DNA from: Sedimenticola hydrogenitrophicus
GTDB lineage: Bacteria > Pseudomonadota > Gammaproteobacteria > Chromatiales > Chromatiaceae
Assembly (NCBI RefSeq): GCF_029017505.1
Contig: NZ_JAQGEI010000019.1
Coordinates: 35,384-99,383, forward strand
Direction of reading: 5' to 3'
Length of the DNA stretch: 64,000 nt
Below the pieces are notes generated by a model that was given only the letters and a program-made list of their open reading frames with translations, had not been told where the DNA came from and searched no databases. Below, one piece after another: positions 34,880 through 42,425 of the stretch (its first letter is position 1; every line of letters starts with the position of its first letter). The translations under genes and the position numbers were made by a program.

Positions 34880-35577
34880 TGGATCACCTCACCCTTGCCC
34901 TGCACCTGGCCGAGCAGGATGTTCAGAAACAGCGCCAGGGAGAGCAGCACCAGGCCGAGCGCGATGCCCTCCGCGAAGCTCCCCTTGCTGGTCTCCAGCG
35001 CAATGGCGGTGGGGATATTACGGGTGTAGTTGAGGATGTTGCCGCCCAGCATCATGGAGCTGCCCACCTCGGCGATGATGCGTCCGAAACTCGCCACCAG
35101 CGCGCCGATCAGGCCGAAGCGTGTCTCATGCAGGATGGTCAACAGCGCCCGCAAGGGACTGGCGCCCAGGGTCAGGGCCGTCTCCCAGGCGCGGCGATCC
35201 GAGGCTTGCAGGGCGGAGTGGGCCATGGCCACCAGCAGCGGAAAGCAGAGAAAGATCTGCCCCAGGATCATGGCGTCCTGGGTGAACAGCAGCCGCCAAT
35301 CGCCCAGCGGTCCCGACTTGGAGAGCAGGATGTAGAGCGTCAGTCCGACCACCACCGCGGGGATGGAGAGGGCGGTATTGAATACCGATACCAGCAGCCG
35401 TCGGCCGGGGAATGAGAAGTAGGCCAGCAGGAAGGCGGTCAGGATGCCGAACGGGGCGGCATAGAGCAGGGCGCGCACCGAGACGCTGAAAGAGATGCCG
35501 ATTATGGCCCAGAGCGCGCTATCTCCGGTGAACAGCAGATAGAGGGCCTGGTAACTTGCAGCGCTCAGTGATTCCAT
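34876..35577 (-). CDS. tupB: Tungstate ABC transporter permease
   Basis: 233 residues with about five to six membrane helices. The BPD-transporter EAA loop is near RRAWETALTLGASPLRALLTI and continues toward FGRIIAEVGSSMMLGGN, a TupB/ModB-like segment. It forms the inner-membrane channel for tungstate. It starts 7 bp after tupA and overlaps tupC by 4 bp, so the three genes form one transcript. Confidence 0.92.
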   Translation of the reverse strand: MESLSAASYQALYLLFTGDSALWAIIGISFSVSVRALLYAAPFGILTAFLLAYFSFPGRRLLVSVFNTALSIPAVVVGLTLYILLSKSGPLGDWRLLFTQDAMILGQIFLCFPLLVAMAHSALQASDRRAWETALTLGASPLRALLTILHETRFGLIGALVASFGRIIAEVGSSMMLGGNILNYTRNIPTAIALETSKGSFAEGIALGLVLLSLALFLNILLGQVQGKGEVIQ

Positions 35578-35584
35578 AGCTGGC

Positions 35585-36391
35585 CTATTTCAACAACAGG
35601 GGAATGAACAGCGGCTCGCCATGCAGACGGTAGTCCCGGATCAGCTCCTGACCCGCCTGCGAGCTGACCCAATCGATCAGTTTCCTGGCATCGGCATAGT
35701 TGGTGTCGGGATGTTTGGCCGGGTTGACCGCAATGACACCGTAGGGATTGCTCAATTTGTTATCACCCTCATTGAGCAGGGACAACTCCACCTTACCCTT
35801 GTAGGCCAGCCAGGTGCCGCGGTCGGTGAGCGTGTAGCCGTCAAGTTCGCCGGCCATCTGCAACACCTTGCCCATGCCTTGTCCGGCCTCGATATACCAG
35901 CCCCCACCCGGTTGGATATTGGCAGCCTTCCACAGCGCCTGCTCTTTTTTGTGGGTGCCGGAGTCGTCGCCGCGGGAGATGAATCTGGCCCGGGAACTGC
36001 TGATCTTCTTCAACGCCTCGGTCACCGTTTTGACGCCCTTGATACCGGCCGCATCGCTGTCGGGTCCGACGAGCACGAAATCATTGTACATGAACTGGAC
36101 ACGGTCGCTGCCGAAACCATCCGCGACGAACTGCTCCTCCGCGGCCACCGCGTGGACCATCACCACGTCCACATCACCGTCGCGGCCCATCTTCAGTGCC
36201 TTGCCGGTACCGACGGCGATCACATGGACCTCGATACCGGTCTGCTCCTGGAAGGCGGGCAACAGGATCTCCAGCAGCCCGGAGTTCTGGGTGCTGGTGG
36301 TGGTGGCCAGGCGCAGAGGCGCCGCCTGGACGGCAAGTGCCAGCGACCAGAACAGGCAGAGGGAGAACAACAGACGGATTTTTTTATACAT
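35585..36391 (-). CDS. tupA: Tungstate-binding periplasmic protein
   Basis: 268 residues with a signal peptide at about 1-23 (LLFSLCLFWSLALAVQA). Right after cleavage comes RLATTTSTQNSGLLE, the TTTSTQ(N/D)SGLL signature of TupA/WtpA-like tungstate binders; ModA proteins lack this. Later segments DVDVVMVHA and SRGDDSGTHKKE supply further oxyanion ligands. It delivers tungstate to TupBC. It heads the leftward unit, and a ModE-type palindrome lies 148 bp upstream at 36539-36562. Confidence 0.93.
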   Translation of the reverse strand: MYKKIRLLFSLCLFWSLALAVQAAPLRLATTTSTQNSGLLEILLPAFQEQTGIEVHVIAVGTGKALKMGRDGDVDVVMVHAVAAEEQFVADGFGSDRVQFMYNDFVLVGPDSDAAGIKGVKTVTEALKKISSSRARFISRGDDSGTHKKEQALWKAANIQPGGGWYIEAGQGMGKVLQMAGELDGYTLTDRGTWLAYKGKVELSLLNEGDNKLSNPYGVIAVNPAKHPDTNYADARKLIDWVSSQAGQELIRDYRLHGEPLFIPLLLK

Positions 36392-36538
36392 GGGTACTCA
36401 TCCTTATTTTGTTATCGGTGGCGACACGGTGACCGCTCCGCATGATTAACCGTGGGAGGTGGCATCCGTTTGTCATTGATCTGGGCGAATCAACGCTCGG
36501 GGCATTGCGAATGTAATGATAACGACGAACCCCTGCGG

Positions 36539-36562
36539 CGCTATGTTTTATAGCACATAACG
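36539..36562. promoter_or_regulatory. ModE/TunR-like operator 1
   Basis: Inverted repeat with half-sites CGCTATGT (36539-36546) and ACATAACG (36555-36562) and an 8-bp spacer. The spacing and bases match the E. coli modA ModE box, CGTTATAT-N8-ACATAACG. It is the box nearer tupA. Confidence 0.65.
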
Positions 36563-36669
36563 TTTGCCGACAACAACGATCGATAACAACCATACAGTTT
36601 CTATAGTAACTGTTCGGGCCACGGACGAGGCCGGGTCAGTCAGTGATTGCTCAAAGGAGCCGTGTTAAA

Positions 36670-36693
36670 CGTTATGCATAAGAAAACATAACG
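36670..36693. promoter_or_regulatory. ModE/TunR-like operator 2
   Basis: Half-sites CGTTATGC (36670-36677) and ACATAACG (36686-36693) with the same 8-bp spacer; seven of eight positions are complementary. It is 131 bp from operator 1, on the side of the oxidoreductase genes. Confidence 0.65.
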
Positions 36694-37015
36694 AAATAAG
36701 TAACTTAACGCCCATCCTGGCTCGCAAATTTGGGTTTCTTCTTCTATATTCTTTTAACCAATAAAAAACAGAATCGAAAGGAAGCGCGGGAAAAAGGAGG
36801 CTCATCGCATCAACAATAATACTAAAGTATAAGAACGGATTTATCCGTACTGGCCCTTTGTCGTGTGTGCAGGTGATTAGCTTGGAATCAACAGACACAA
36901 TCGAAGTAGACAAAAGCCCTGGCAACGATCGGCTTCTATCGCTTCAGGTTCCGTGGCAGCGCCGGACAGACTCGCAATATAGCACTAAGCATATAACTAT
37001 TCAGAGGAGGCAATG

Positions 37016-37495
37016 ATGCAGAGGTCACTCTATATCTCGCCGGACAAATGCACAGGCTGTCTACAGTGTGAAATGGCCTGCTCCTTCGAGCATGAAGGCA
37101 CGTTCAACCCAGCAAAATCCCGTATCAAGGTATTTACTTTTCACTCCGAGGGCCGTTTCGTTCCCTACACCTGCACCCAGTGTGATGAAGCCTGGTGCAT
37201 GAGTGCCTGTCCGACAGAGGCGATCAGTCTGGATGCCGCAACCGGCGCCAAGATGGTGAATGACGCACTCTGTGTCGGCTGCAAGGTCTGCACCATCGCC
37301 TGTCCCTTCGGCACCATCAATTACAATTCCGTCACCGGCAAGGTTATCAAGTGCGATCTGTGTGGCGGTGATCCCGCCTGTGCCAAGGCCTGCCCGACCC
37401 AGGCCATCACCTACATCGATGCGGAGGGTACCGGCTACGACAGGATGCGCGCCTGGGCCTCCCGCACCGATAACCAATCCGCGGCACGAGCATAG
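37016..37495 (+). CDS. Polyferredoxin subunit of tungsten aldehyde oxidoreductase (AorA-like)
   Basis: 159 residues from ATG 37016, which has AGGAGG 5 bases upstream; the ATG at 37013 is too close. Sixteen Cys fall in four [4Fe-4S] sets: CTGCLQCEMAC, CTQCDEAWCMSAC, CVGCKVCTIAC and CDLCGGDPACAKAC. It carries electrons between the tungsten subunit and the FAD subunit. The gene order ferredoxin, W-subunit, FAD-subunit matches the AorABC enzyme of Aromatoleum aromaticum. No signal peptide, so cytoplasmic. Confidence 0.9.
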   Translation: MQRSLYISPDKCTGCLQCEMACSFEHEGTFNPAKSRIKVFTFHSEGRFVPYTCTQCDEAWCMSACPTEAISLDAATGAKMVNDALCVGCKVCTIACPFGTINYNSVTGKVIKCDLCGGDPACAKACPTQAITYIDAEGTGYDRMRAWASRTDNQSAARA

Positions 37496-37510
37496 ACAAG
37501 GGAGCAGATC

Positions 37511-39361
37511 ATGAGCTGGCAGAAAAAAATCCTGCGTGTAAACCTGACCGAAGGCACCTGTACCCCTGAGCCGCTGAACATGGAGTGGGCGGCGGATTAT
37601 CTGGGGCAGCGGGGCCTGGGTACAAAATATCTGGTGGAGGAGGTCGACCCGAAGGTCGATCCCGTGTCGCCGGACAACAAACTGATCTTCGCCACCGGTC
37701 CGCTGACCGGCACGGCTGCTTCGACCGGTGCGCGTTACTCGGTGGTCACCAAGGGCGCCCTCACCGGGGCCATCGCCTGTTCCAACTCGGGCGGCTACTT
37801 CGGTGCGGAGCTGAAATTCGCCGGTTGGGACATGATCATCTTCGAAGGCAAGGCGCCAAAACCGGTCTACCTCTATATCAACGATGATCAGGCCGAGCTG
37901 ATCCCGGCGGACGGGATCTGGGGCAAGAGCGTCTGGGAGGCGGACAAGATCCTCCATGACCGGCATCAGGACCCGCAACTGAAGATCTCCGCCATCGGCC
38001 GGTCCGGCGAAGAGGGCGTGATGTACGCCTGCATCGTCAATGACCTGCACCGGGCAGCCGGACGTTCCGGAGTCGGCACCGTGATGGGGTCGAAAAACCT
38101 GAAGGCGGTCGCCGTGCGCGGCACCATTGGGGTCTCGGTCAAGGATCCGCAGCGCTTCATGCAGACCGTCACCGAGAAGAAAAAGATCCTGGCGGGGAAT
38201 CCGGTGACCGGACAGGGCCTGCCCACCTACGGTACCCAGGTGTTGATGAACGTGATCAACGAGGTGGGTGCATTGCCCACCCGGAACTCCTCGGCGGTGC
38301 AGTTCGACGGCGCCTCCAAGATCTCCGGCGAGGCGATGCATGAGCCACGTGCCAGTGACGGCAAGACCAATCTGGTGACCAACCAGGCCTGCTTCGGCTG
38401 TACCATCGCCTGTGGCCGTATCTCACGGATCGACAAGGAGCACTACACGGTCAAGAACCGCCCCGAGTACTGGGGTGCCTCGGGTGGCCTGGAGTATGAG
38501 AATGCCTGGTCGCTGGGCGCCGATTGCGGGGTGGATGACCTGGATGCCCTCACCTTCGCCAACTACATATGCAATGAACAGGGGTTCGATCCGATCACCT
38601 TCGGCGCCACCCTGGCGGCCGCCATGGAGCTCTACGAAAAGGGGGTGATCACCGACGCGGATACCGGTGGCGTGAAGCTGAACTTCGGCTCCGCGGAGGC
38701 GCTCACCACCATGGCGGAGCAGGTGGGCAAAAATGAAGGTTTCGGCAAGATTCTCGGTCTGGGTTCCAAGCGGCTGTGCGAGAAATATGGCCATCCGGAG
38801 CTCTCCATGAGCGTCAAGGGACAGGAGTTCCCTGCCTACGATCCGCGCGGCATCCAGGGCATGGGGCTCACCTATGCCACCAGTAACCGGGGCGCCTGCC
38901 ACTTGCGCAGCTACACCGTGGCATCGGAGATCCTCGGCATCCCGGAGAAGACCGATCCGCTGGTGACGGGAGGCAAGGCGGGGCTGGTGAAGGCGTTCCA
39001 GGATGCCACCGCGGCGGTGGATTCCAGCGGCCTCTGTCTGTTCACCACCTTCGCCTGGACCCTGGAGGATTTCTATCCCCAGATCGATGCCGCCTGCGAG
39101 GGGGAATGGACCCTGGAACGTCTGGCGCAGACCGGCGAACGGATCTGGAACCTGGAGCGCCAGTTCAACCTGGCGGCCGGCTTTACCGCCCAGGACGACA
39201 CCCTGCCGAAGCGGATGCTGACCGAACCGGCCACCAGCGGACCGGCGAAGGGAAAGGTGAATGGGCTGGACCAGATGCTGCCCGAGTACTACGAGCTGCG
39301 TGGCTGGACCAAGGAGGGCGTGCCGACTTCGGACACCCTGCAGAATCTCGGTCTTTCATAA
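37511..39361 (+). CDS. Tungsten-dependent aldehyde:ferredoxin oxidoreductase, catalytic subunit (AorB-like)
   Basis: 616 residues, the family length. N-terminal segment KKILRVNLTEGTC; pterin-binding loops at GPLTGTAASTGARYSVVTKG and GRSGVGTVMGSKNLKAVAV. The single [4Fe-4S] cluster is bound by Cys 294, 297 and 301 (CFGCTIAC) and Cys 509 (SGLCLFTTF). The enzyme holds a bis-tungstopterin and oxidises aldehydes to acids; related AORs also reduce acids. It starts 15 bp after the polyferredoxin. The divergent tungstate importer supports tungsten as the metal. A hairpin follows the stop. Confidence 0.94.
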   Translation: MSWQKKILRVNLTEGTCTPEPLNMEWAADYLGQRGLGTKYLVEEVDPKVDPVSPDNKLIFATGPLTGTAASTGARYSVVTKGALTGAIACSNSGGYFGAELKFAGWDMIIFEGKAPKPVYLYINDDQAELIPADGIWGKSVWEADKILHDRHQDPQLKISAIGRSGEEGVMYACIVNDLHRAAGRSGVGTVMGSKNLKAVAVRGTIGVSVKDPQRFMQTVTEKKKILAGNPVTGQGLPTYGTQVLMNVINEVGALPTRNSSAVQFDGASKISGEAMHEPRASDGKTNLVTNQACFGCTIACGRISRIDKEHYTVKNRPEYWGASGGLEYENAWSLGADCGVDDLDALTFANYICNEQGFDPITFGATLAAAMELYEKGVITDADTGGVKLNFGSAEALTTMAEQVGKNEGFGKILGLGSKRLCEKYGHPELSMSVKGQEFPAYDPRGIQGMGLTYATSNRGACHLRSYTVASEILGIPEKTDPLVTGGKAGLVKAFQDATAAVDSSGLCLFTTFAWTLEDFYPQIDAACEGEWTLERLAQTGERIWNLERQFNLAAGFTAQDDTLPKRMLTEPATSGPAKGKVNGLDQMLPEYYELRGWTKEGVPTSDTLQNLGLS

Positions 39362-39376
39362 ACCATCAGGGGTGAA

Positions 39377-39415
39377 ACAGGGGAGAGTAGCCCGTCGCTG
39401 CTCTCCTCTGTTTTG
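39377..39415 (+). terminator. Intra-operon hairpin after aldehyde oxidoreductase
   Basis: 15-bp stem at 39377-39391 (starts ACAGGGGAGAG) and 39397-39411, with two G-U pairs in the RNA and a 5-nt loop, followed by TTTGT. It lies between the catalytic and FAD subunit genes and may act as a partial terminator or mRNA stabiliser that sets their ratio. Confidence 0.65.
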
Positions 39416-39488
39416 TCCAGGGATGGACTTATCCAGCGAAGCACAGGGATGTGCGGGAGCGGCCCTTTCAGCCAAGGAGTATTGATCC

Positions 39489-40745
39489 ATGCGACATGTC
39501 ATCATCGGTGCAGGTCCGGCAGGCGTAACCGCTGCCGAAACCCTGCGTAAACAGGACCCGGCCGCGGAGGTGGTGCTGATCGGCGACGAGCCGGAACCCG
39601 CCTATTCGCGAATGGCCATTCCCTACTACCTGTCGAACAAGATCGGAGAGCGGGGCACTTACCTGCGTCACGATCCGGATCACCTGGATAAACTGGGCAT
39701 CGGCCAGATACAGAGTCGGGTGACCCGGGTGGACGGCGCGGCAAAACAGCTGCAACTGGCCGGAAAGGACCCGGTCGGTTTTGACCGGCTGCTGCTGGCC
39801 ACCGGCTCGAATCCGATCAAGCCGCCGATTCAGGGGTTGGATCAGCCCGGGGTGCACCACTGCTGGACCCTGGAGGACGCCCGCAACATCGTCAAATATG
39901 CCGAGCCGGGATCGCGCGTCGTGCTGATGGGTGCCGGTTTCATCGGTTGCATCATCATGGAGGCGCTGGTCGCCCGCGGCGTCAAACTGACGGTGGTGGA
40001 GATGGGGGACCGCATGGTACCGCGGATGATGGATCAGGCCTCCGGAAACCTGATAAAGCAGTGGTGTCTCGGCAAGGGGGTGGATGTGCACACCTCCACC
40101 CGGGTGCTGGGGGTCGAGACGAGCAACAGCGGCGGTGTCCGCTTCCGTCTCACCTGTGATCCGGTGGATGCCATCGATGCCGATCTGGTGGTGGTAGCGG
40201 CCGGGGTCAAGCCGGCAACCGGTTATCTGGACGGCAGTGGTATCGAGATCGGTCAGGGCGTGGTGGTCAACGACTTCCTCGAATCCTCGGTACCCGGCAT
40301 CTATGCCGCCGGGGACACCTGCGAGGGTATGGATTGGGGCACCGGCCAGCGCGCTGTCCATGCCATCCAGCCGGTGGCCGCCGAAACCGGGCGTACCGCA
40401 GCGCTCAACATGTGTGGGCGGCCCACCCGCCACACCGGCAGCATGGCGATGAATGTGCTGGATACCCTGGGGCTGATCTCGGTATCCTATGGCCAGTGGA
40501 TGGGGGTCGATGGGGGCGACGAGGTGCATCGGATCGATGAGTCGGCCTACCGCTATATCAAGCTGCAGTTCCAGGAGGACCGGCTGGTGGGGGCCATCAC
40601 CCTCGGCATGACGGAACATGTCGGCGTGCTGCGTGGTCTGATACAGACCCGGCTGCCCCTGGGCAGATGGAAGCAGCACCTGATGGAGGACCCGACCCGG
40701 ATCATGGAGGCATACCTCGGCGCCGCGCAGCTGACCGCCGGCTGA
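39489..40745 (+). CDS. FAD/NAD-dependent oxidoreductase subunit (AorC-like)
   Basis: 418 residues with two dinucleotide folds: GAGPAG at 7-12 for FAD and GAGFIG at about 148-153 for NAD(P). GIYAAGDTCEG near residue 275 is the usual second FAD contact. In AorABC-type enzymes this subunit passes electrons from the polyferredoxin to NAD+. AAGGAG precedes the ATG at a workable distance. It follows the catalytic gene by 127 bp with a hairpin between them. It could function independently as a ferredoxin or rubredoxin reductase, but context favours AorC. Confidence 0.88.
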   Translation: MRHVIIGAGPAGVTAAETLRKQDPAAEVVLIGDEPEPAYSRMAIPYYLSNKIGERGTYLRHDPDHLDKLGIGQIQSRVTRVDGAAKQLQLAGKDPVGFDRLLLATGSNPIKPPIQGLDQPGVHHCWTLEDARNIVKYAEPGSRVVLMGAGFIGCIIMEALVARGVKLTVVEMGDRMVPRMMDQASGNLIKQWCLGKGVDVHTSTRVLGVETSNSGGVRFRLTCDPVDAIDADLVVVAAGVKPATGYLDGSGIEIGQGVVVNDFLESSVPGIYAAGDTCEGMDWGTGQRAVHAIQPVAAETGRTAALNMCGRPTRHTGSMAMNVLDTLGLISVSYGQWMGVDGGDEVHRIDESAYRYIKLQFQEDRLVGAITLGMTEHVGVLRGLIQTRLPLGRWKQHLMEDPTRIMEAYLGAAQLTAG

Positions 40746-40783
40746 GGCCGGTCAGCGACCGTTAACGAGTTGATGGCAGCGCT

Positions 40784-40943
40784 AGGGTGGCTAAGCCAGC
40801 GGGGCGCATTCACCAAAAGTTGTAGGGTGGATAGGATGCAGTTTGGATATGTTGTAGGGCAGATAATACTCGGATGGGTCGGAGTCAAGCTGAACTGCTC
40901 CGGGAGCCCGCTGCGCCGTTTCGTGCAGCTTGACTCCGACCCC
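40784..40943. repeat. Repeats between FAD subunit and MoaD-like gene
   Basis: At 40876-40942 lies a palindrome with perfect 17-bp ends starting GGGTCGGAGTCAAGCTG; a second copy of this family, 70 bp, is at 45712-45781. To its left, 40784-40860, are fragments of the GTAGGGTGGATA type. The insertion has widened the gap inside the tungsten-enzyme gene group. Confidence 0.75.
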
Positions 40944-41003
40944 GGGTATTAAGTGACGACCGCGACCGGTATCAAATCTATGGCAGAGACAATACAAGCA
41001 ACT

Positions 41004-41252
41004 ATGAAGGTTAATTTTAAGTTATACGCCTCCCTGGGGCAGTACCTGCCGCCCGGCGCCGAGGACCACCAGATTGCCCTGGATGTGGATGCGGGAATCA
41101 GCCCCGCCCGACTGCTGGACCAGCAGGGCGTGCCGCAGGCGGAGGTGCACCTGGTGCTGGTCAACGGCGTATTCATCCCGCCCGGTCAACGGGACAATCC
41201 CCTTACGGAGGGCGACGAACTGGCGGTCTGGCCGGCGGTGGCCGGCGGGTGA
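41004..41252 (+). CDS. MoaD/ThiS-like sulfur carrier for tungstopterin
   Basis: 82 residues from ATG 41004 (MKVNFKLYASLGQYLP); an ATG at 40980 would add eight residues. Beta-grasp fold pattern ending in the obligatory Gly-Gly (PAVAGG), which is thiocarboxylated by a MoeB-like enzyme to donate sulfur for the pterin dithiolene. Dedicated MoaD-like genes accompany tungsten oxidoreductases. Its stop overlaps the next start by 4 bp. No MoeB gene is nearby. Confidence 0.85.
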   Translation: MKVNFKLYASLGQYLPPGAEDHQIALDVDAGISPARLLDQQGVPQAEVHLVLVNGVFIPPGQRDNPLTEGDELAVWPAVAGG

Positions 41253-41584
41253 CCGGCGGCGTTGCCACGACGGGGGAGGGGGCGGCAAACAGGCCGGTCT
41301 CCAGCCGATTGCAGCGTGACATGGGACTCACCCTGAGTGACTTTGTCCGTTCACTGCCGCCCGCCATCGCGCCCCTGACCTATCGGCAGGAGGGACGTGT
41401 CTTCACTATCACCCATCCGCACGGTTCGATCATCATCACCCTGGGAGAGACCGGGCAGCGGCGCATCGCCTCCCTGAGCCTGCCGGTGACCCCGGTGGAG
41501 TTCGAGTTCGTCAGGCTGGATGCGTCCGATCGTGATCACTTTCTGCAGCGCTTTGACCGCTATTTTCATCGCGGCGGCGGTTGA
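41249..41584 (+). CDS. Small unknown protein coupled to MoaD-like gene
   Basis: 111 residues starting at GTG 41249, which overlaps the MoaD-like stop (GTGA). Not recognised. The N-terminal 25 residues look unstructured, so a start at M25 (MGLTLSDFVRSLPPAI) is possible. The rest alternates beta strands (RVFTITHPHGSIIITLGE, then PVEFEFVRLDA) and ends FLQRFDRYFHRGGG. It could be a small alpha/beta protein that assists cofactor maturation. The terminal Gly triplet is notable but comes from a GGC/GGT-rich hairpin in the DNA. Confidence 0.7.
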   Translation: MTGGVATTGEGAANRPVSSRLQRDMGLTLSDFVRSLPPAIAPLTYRQEGRVFTITHPHGSIIITLGETGQRRIASLSLPVTPVEFEFVRLDASDRDHFLQRFDRYFHRGGG

Positions 41585-41601
41585 TTGTCGCCGCCGGGAC
41601 G
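41560..41601. repeat. 42-bp hairpin-bearing direct repeat, copy 1
   Basis: Covers the last codons and stop of the small unknown gene. It forms a stem GCGGCG/CGCCGC around TGATTG. Copy 2 at 41912-41953 differs by a few transitions, including a paired C-to-T and G-to-A change that keeps the stem. Confidence 0.75.
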
Positions 41602-41628
41602 TCGTTCTAAGCCGCAGGTGACCAGTCT

Positions 41629-41906
41629 GTAGGATGCGGTGAGTGAAACGAACCGCATCGCATGGGGTTCCGGCATTGGTGCGGTTCGCAAGCTCACCGG
41701 CACCCTACGGGTCGACGTCGGCGGTTGGGGTTATGAGTTTCGTAGGGTGGGTTAGCGGCGCACAGGCACCAGACTTCCAGACCACGACAACACCCGGGCG
41801 CCGCGTAACCCACCGATCCCCCGACCGCCAAATGGTGGGTTACGGCGCGCGCACAGTGCAACGCAAACGGCCATCCCCTGCGCAGGGCGCGCCTAACCCA
41901 CCCTAC
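41629..41906. repeat. Two adjacent palindromic repeats between the 42-bp copies
   Basis: 41629-41709 is a GATGCGGTGAGT-family palindrome (GTAGGATGCGGTGAG to CTCACCGGCACCCTAC). 41742-41906 is a second family with arms GTAGGGTGGGTTAGCGGCGC and GCGCGCCTAACCCACCCTAC. No gene is supported. Confidence 0.8.
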
Positions 41907-41911
41907 AAAAC

Positions 41912-41953
41912 CTATTTTCATCGTGGCGGCGGTTGATCGTCGCCACCGGGACG
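41912..41953. repeat. 42-bp hairpin-bearing direct repeat, copy 2
   Basis: Near-identical to 41560-41601 but outside any gene, 352 bp downstream. Its stem reads GTGGCG/CGCCAC. The stretch after it, to 42124, is unique DNA with the ffs promoter region. Confidence 0.75.
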
Positions 41954-42124
41954 CTGTTTGCAGGGGCAGATGGCCGCCGATTCAATTTGAATGGTGCGCT
42001 TGTACAGCTGGCGTACCGGTTCGTGGCAAAGAAAAACCACGTCGAGGTTGACCCCCGTTCGGCAGACCCGGATAATCCCCAGCTCGATTCCCCATCCAGG
42101 CGGTGGTGGTATCATCCAGGTAAT

Positions 42125-42239
42125 GGCGGCCCGTATCGGTCCCCTCGCAACGAAAAACTGTCAACCCGGTCAGGCCCGGAAGGGAGCAGCCGCAGCAGTG
42201 GACTCGTGTGCCGGGGTGTGGCTGGTGCGGGCTGCCACC
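42125..42239 (+). ncRNA. ffs: 4.5S RNA, bacterial signal recognition particle RNA
   Basis: The conserved SRP helix 8 is present: GGTCAGGCCCGGAAGGGAGC with the GGAA tetraloop, then AGCAG and GTGTGCCGGGGTGTGGCTGG on the return strand. The ends pair over nine bases (GGCGGCCCG at 42125-42133 with CGGGCTGCC at 42228-42236, one G-U). The length of about 115 nt equals that of E. coli ffs. It partners Ffh in co-translational targeting. The position directly upstream of dnaX-ybaB-recR is conserved in related genomes. Short frames across it are not genes. Confidence 0.95.
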
Positions 42240-42425
42240 ATTTACGACATATCCAGCAGCGTAGCCTGGATACAGTCGGCACCTCCCCTACCGAAACAAC
42301 CACCTGCGGCATATTCCGGGATGCACCCGCCATCCCAAAACCACTTCCGGGTGTGAATACCGCCTGCCATTGAGGTACACTTCCCGCTCTGGTCAAATCC
42401 AACAAGTAGAGCTCGCAGGGAATCC

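Larger units (their letters stand above)
36392..37015. promoter_or_regulatory. Divergent control region between tupA and the tungsten oxidoreductase genes
   Basis: 624 bp, markedly AT-richer than its surroundings, with no convincing gene; a minus-strand frame at 36665-36925 has no family resemblance and is judged accidental. It contains two ModE-like boxes (listed separately) and a small hairpin ACAGTT..AACTGT near 36594-36613. The promoters of both divergent units must be here, but no -35/-10 pair could be fixed. Confidence 0.6.

Noticed and set aside
36665..36925. 86-codon minus-strand frame in the tup-aor control region
   Set aside because: No family resemblance; it overlaps a candidate operator and lies in AT-rich regulatory DNA.
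36926..36945. Possible sigma-54 promoter (TGGCAACGATCGGCTT) before the polyferredoxin gene
   Set aside because: The GG and GC elements are nine, not ten, bases apart, so the spacing is wrong.
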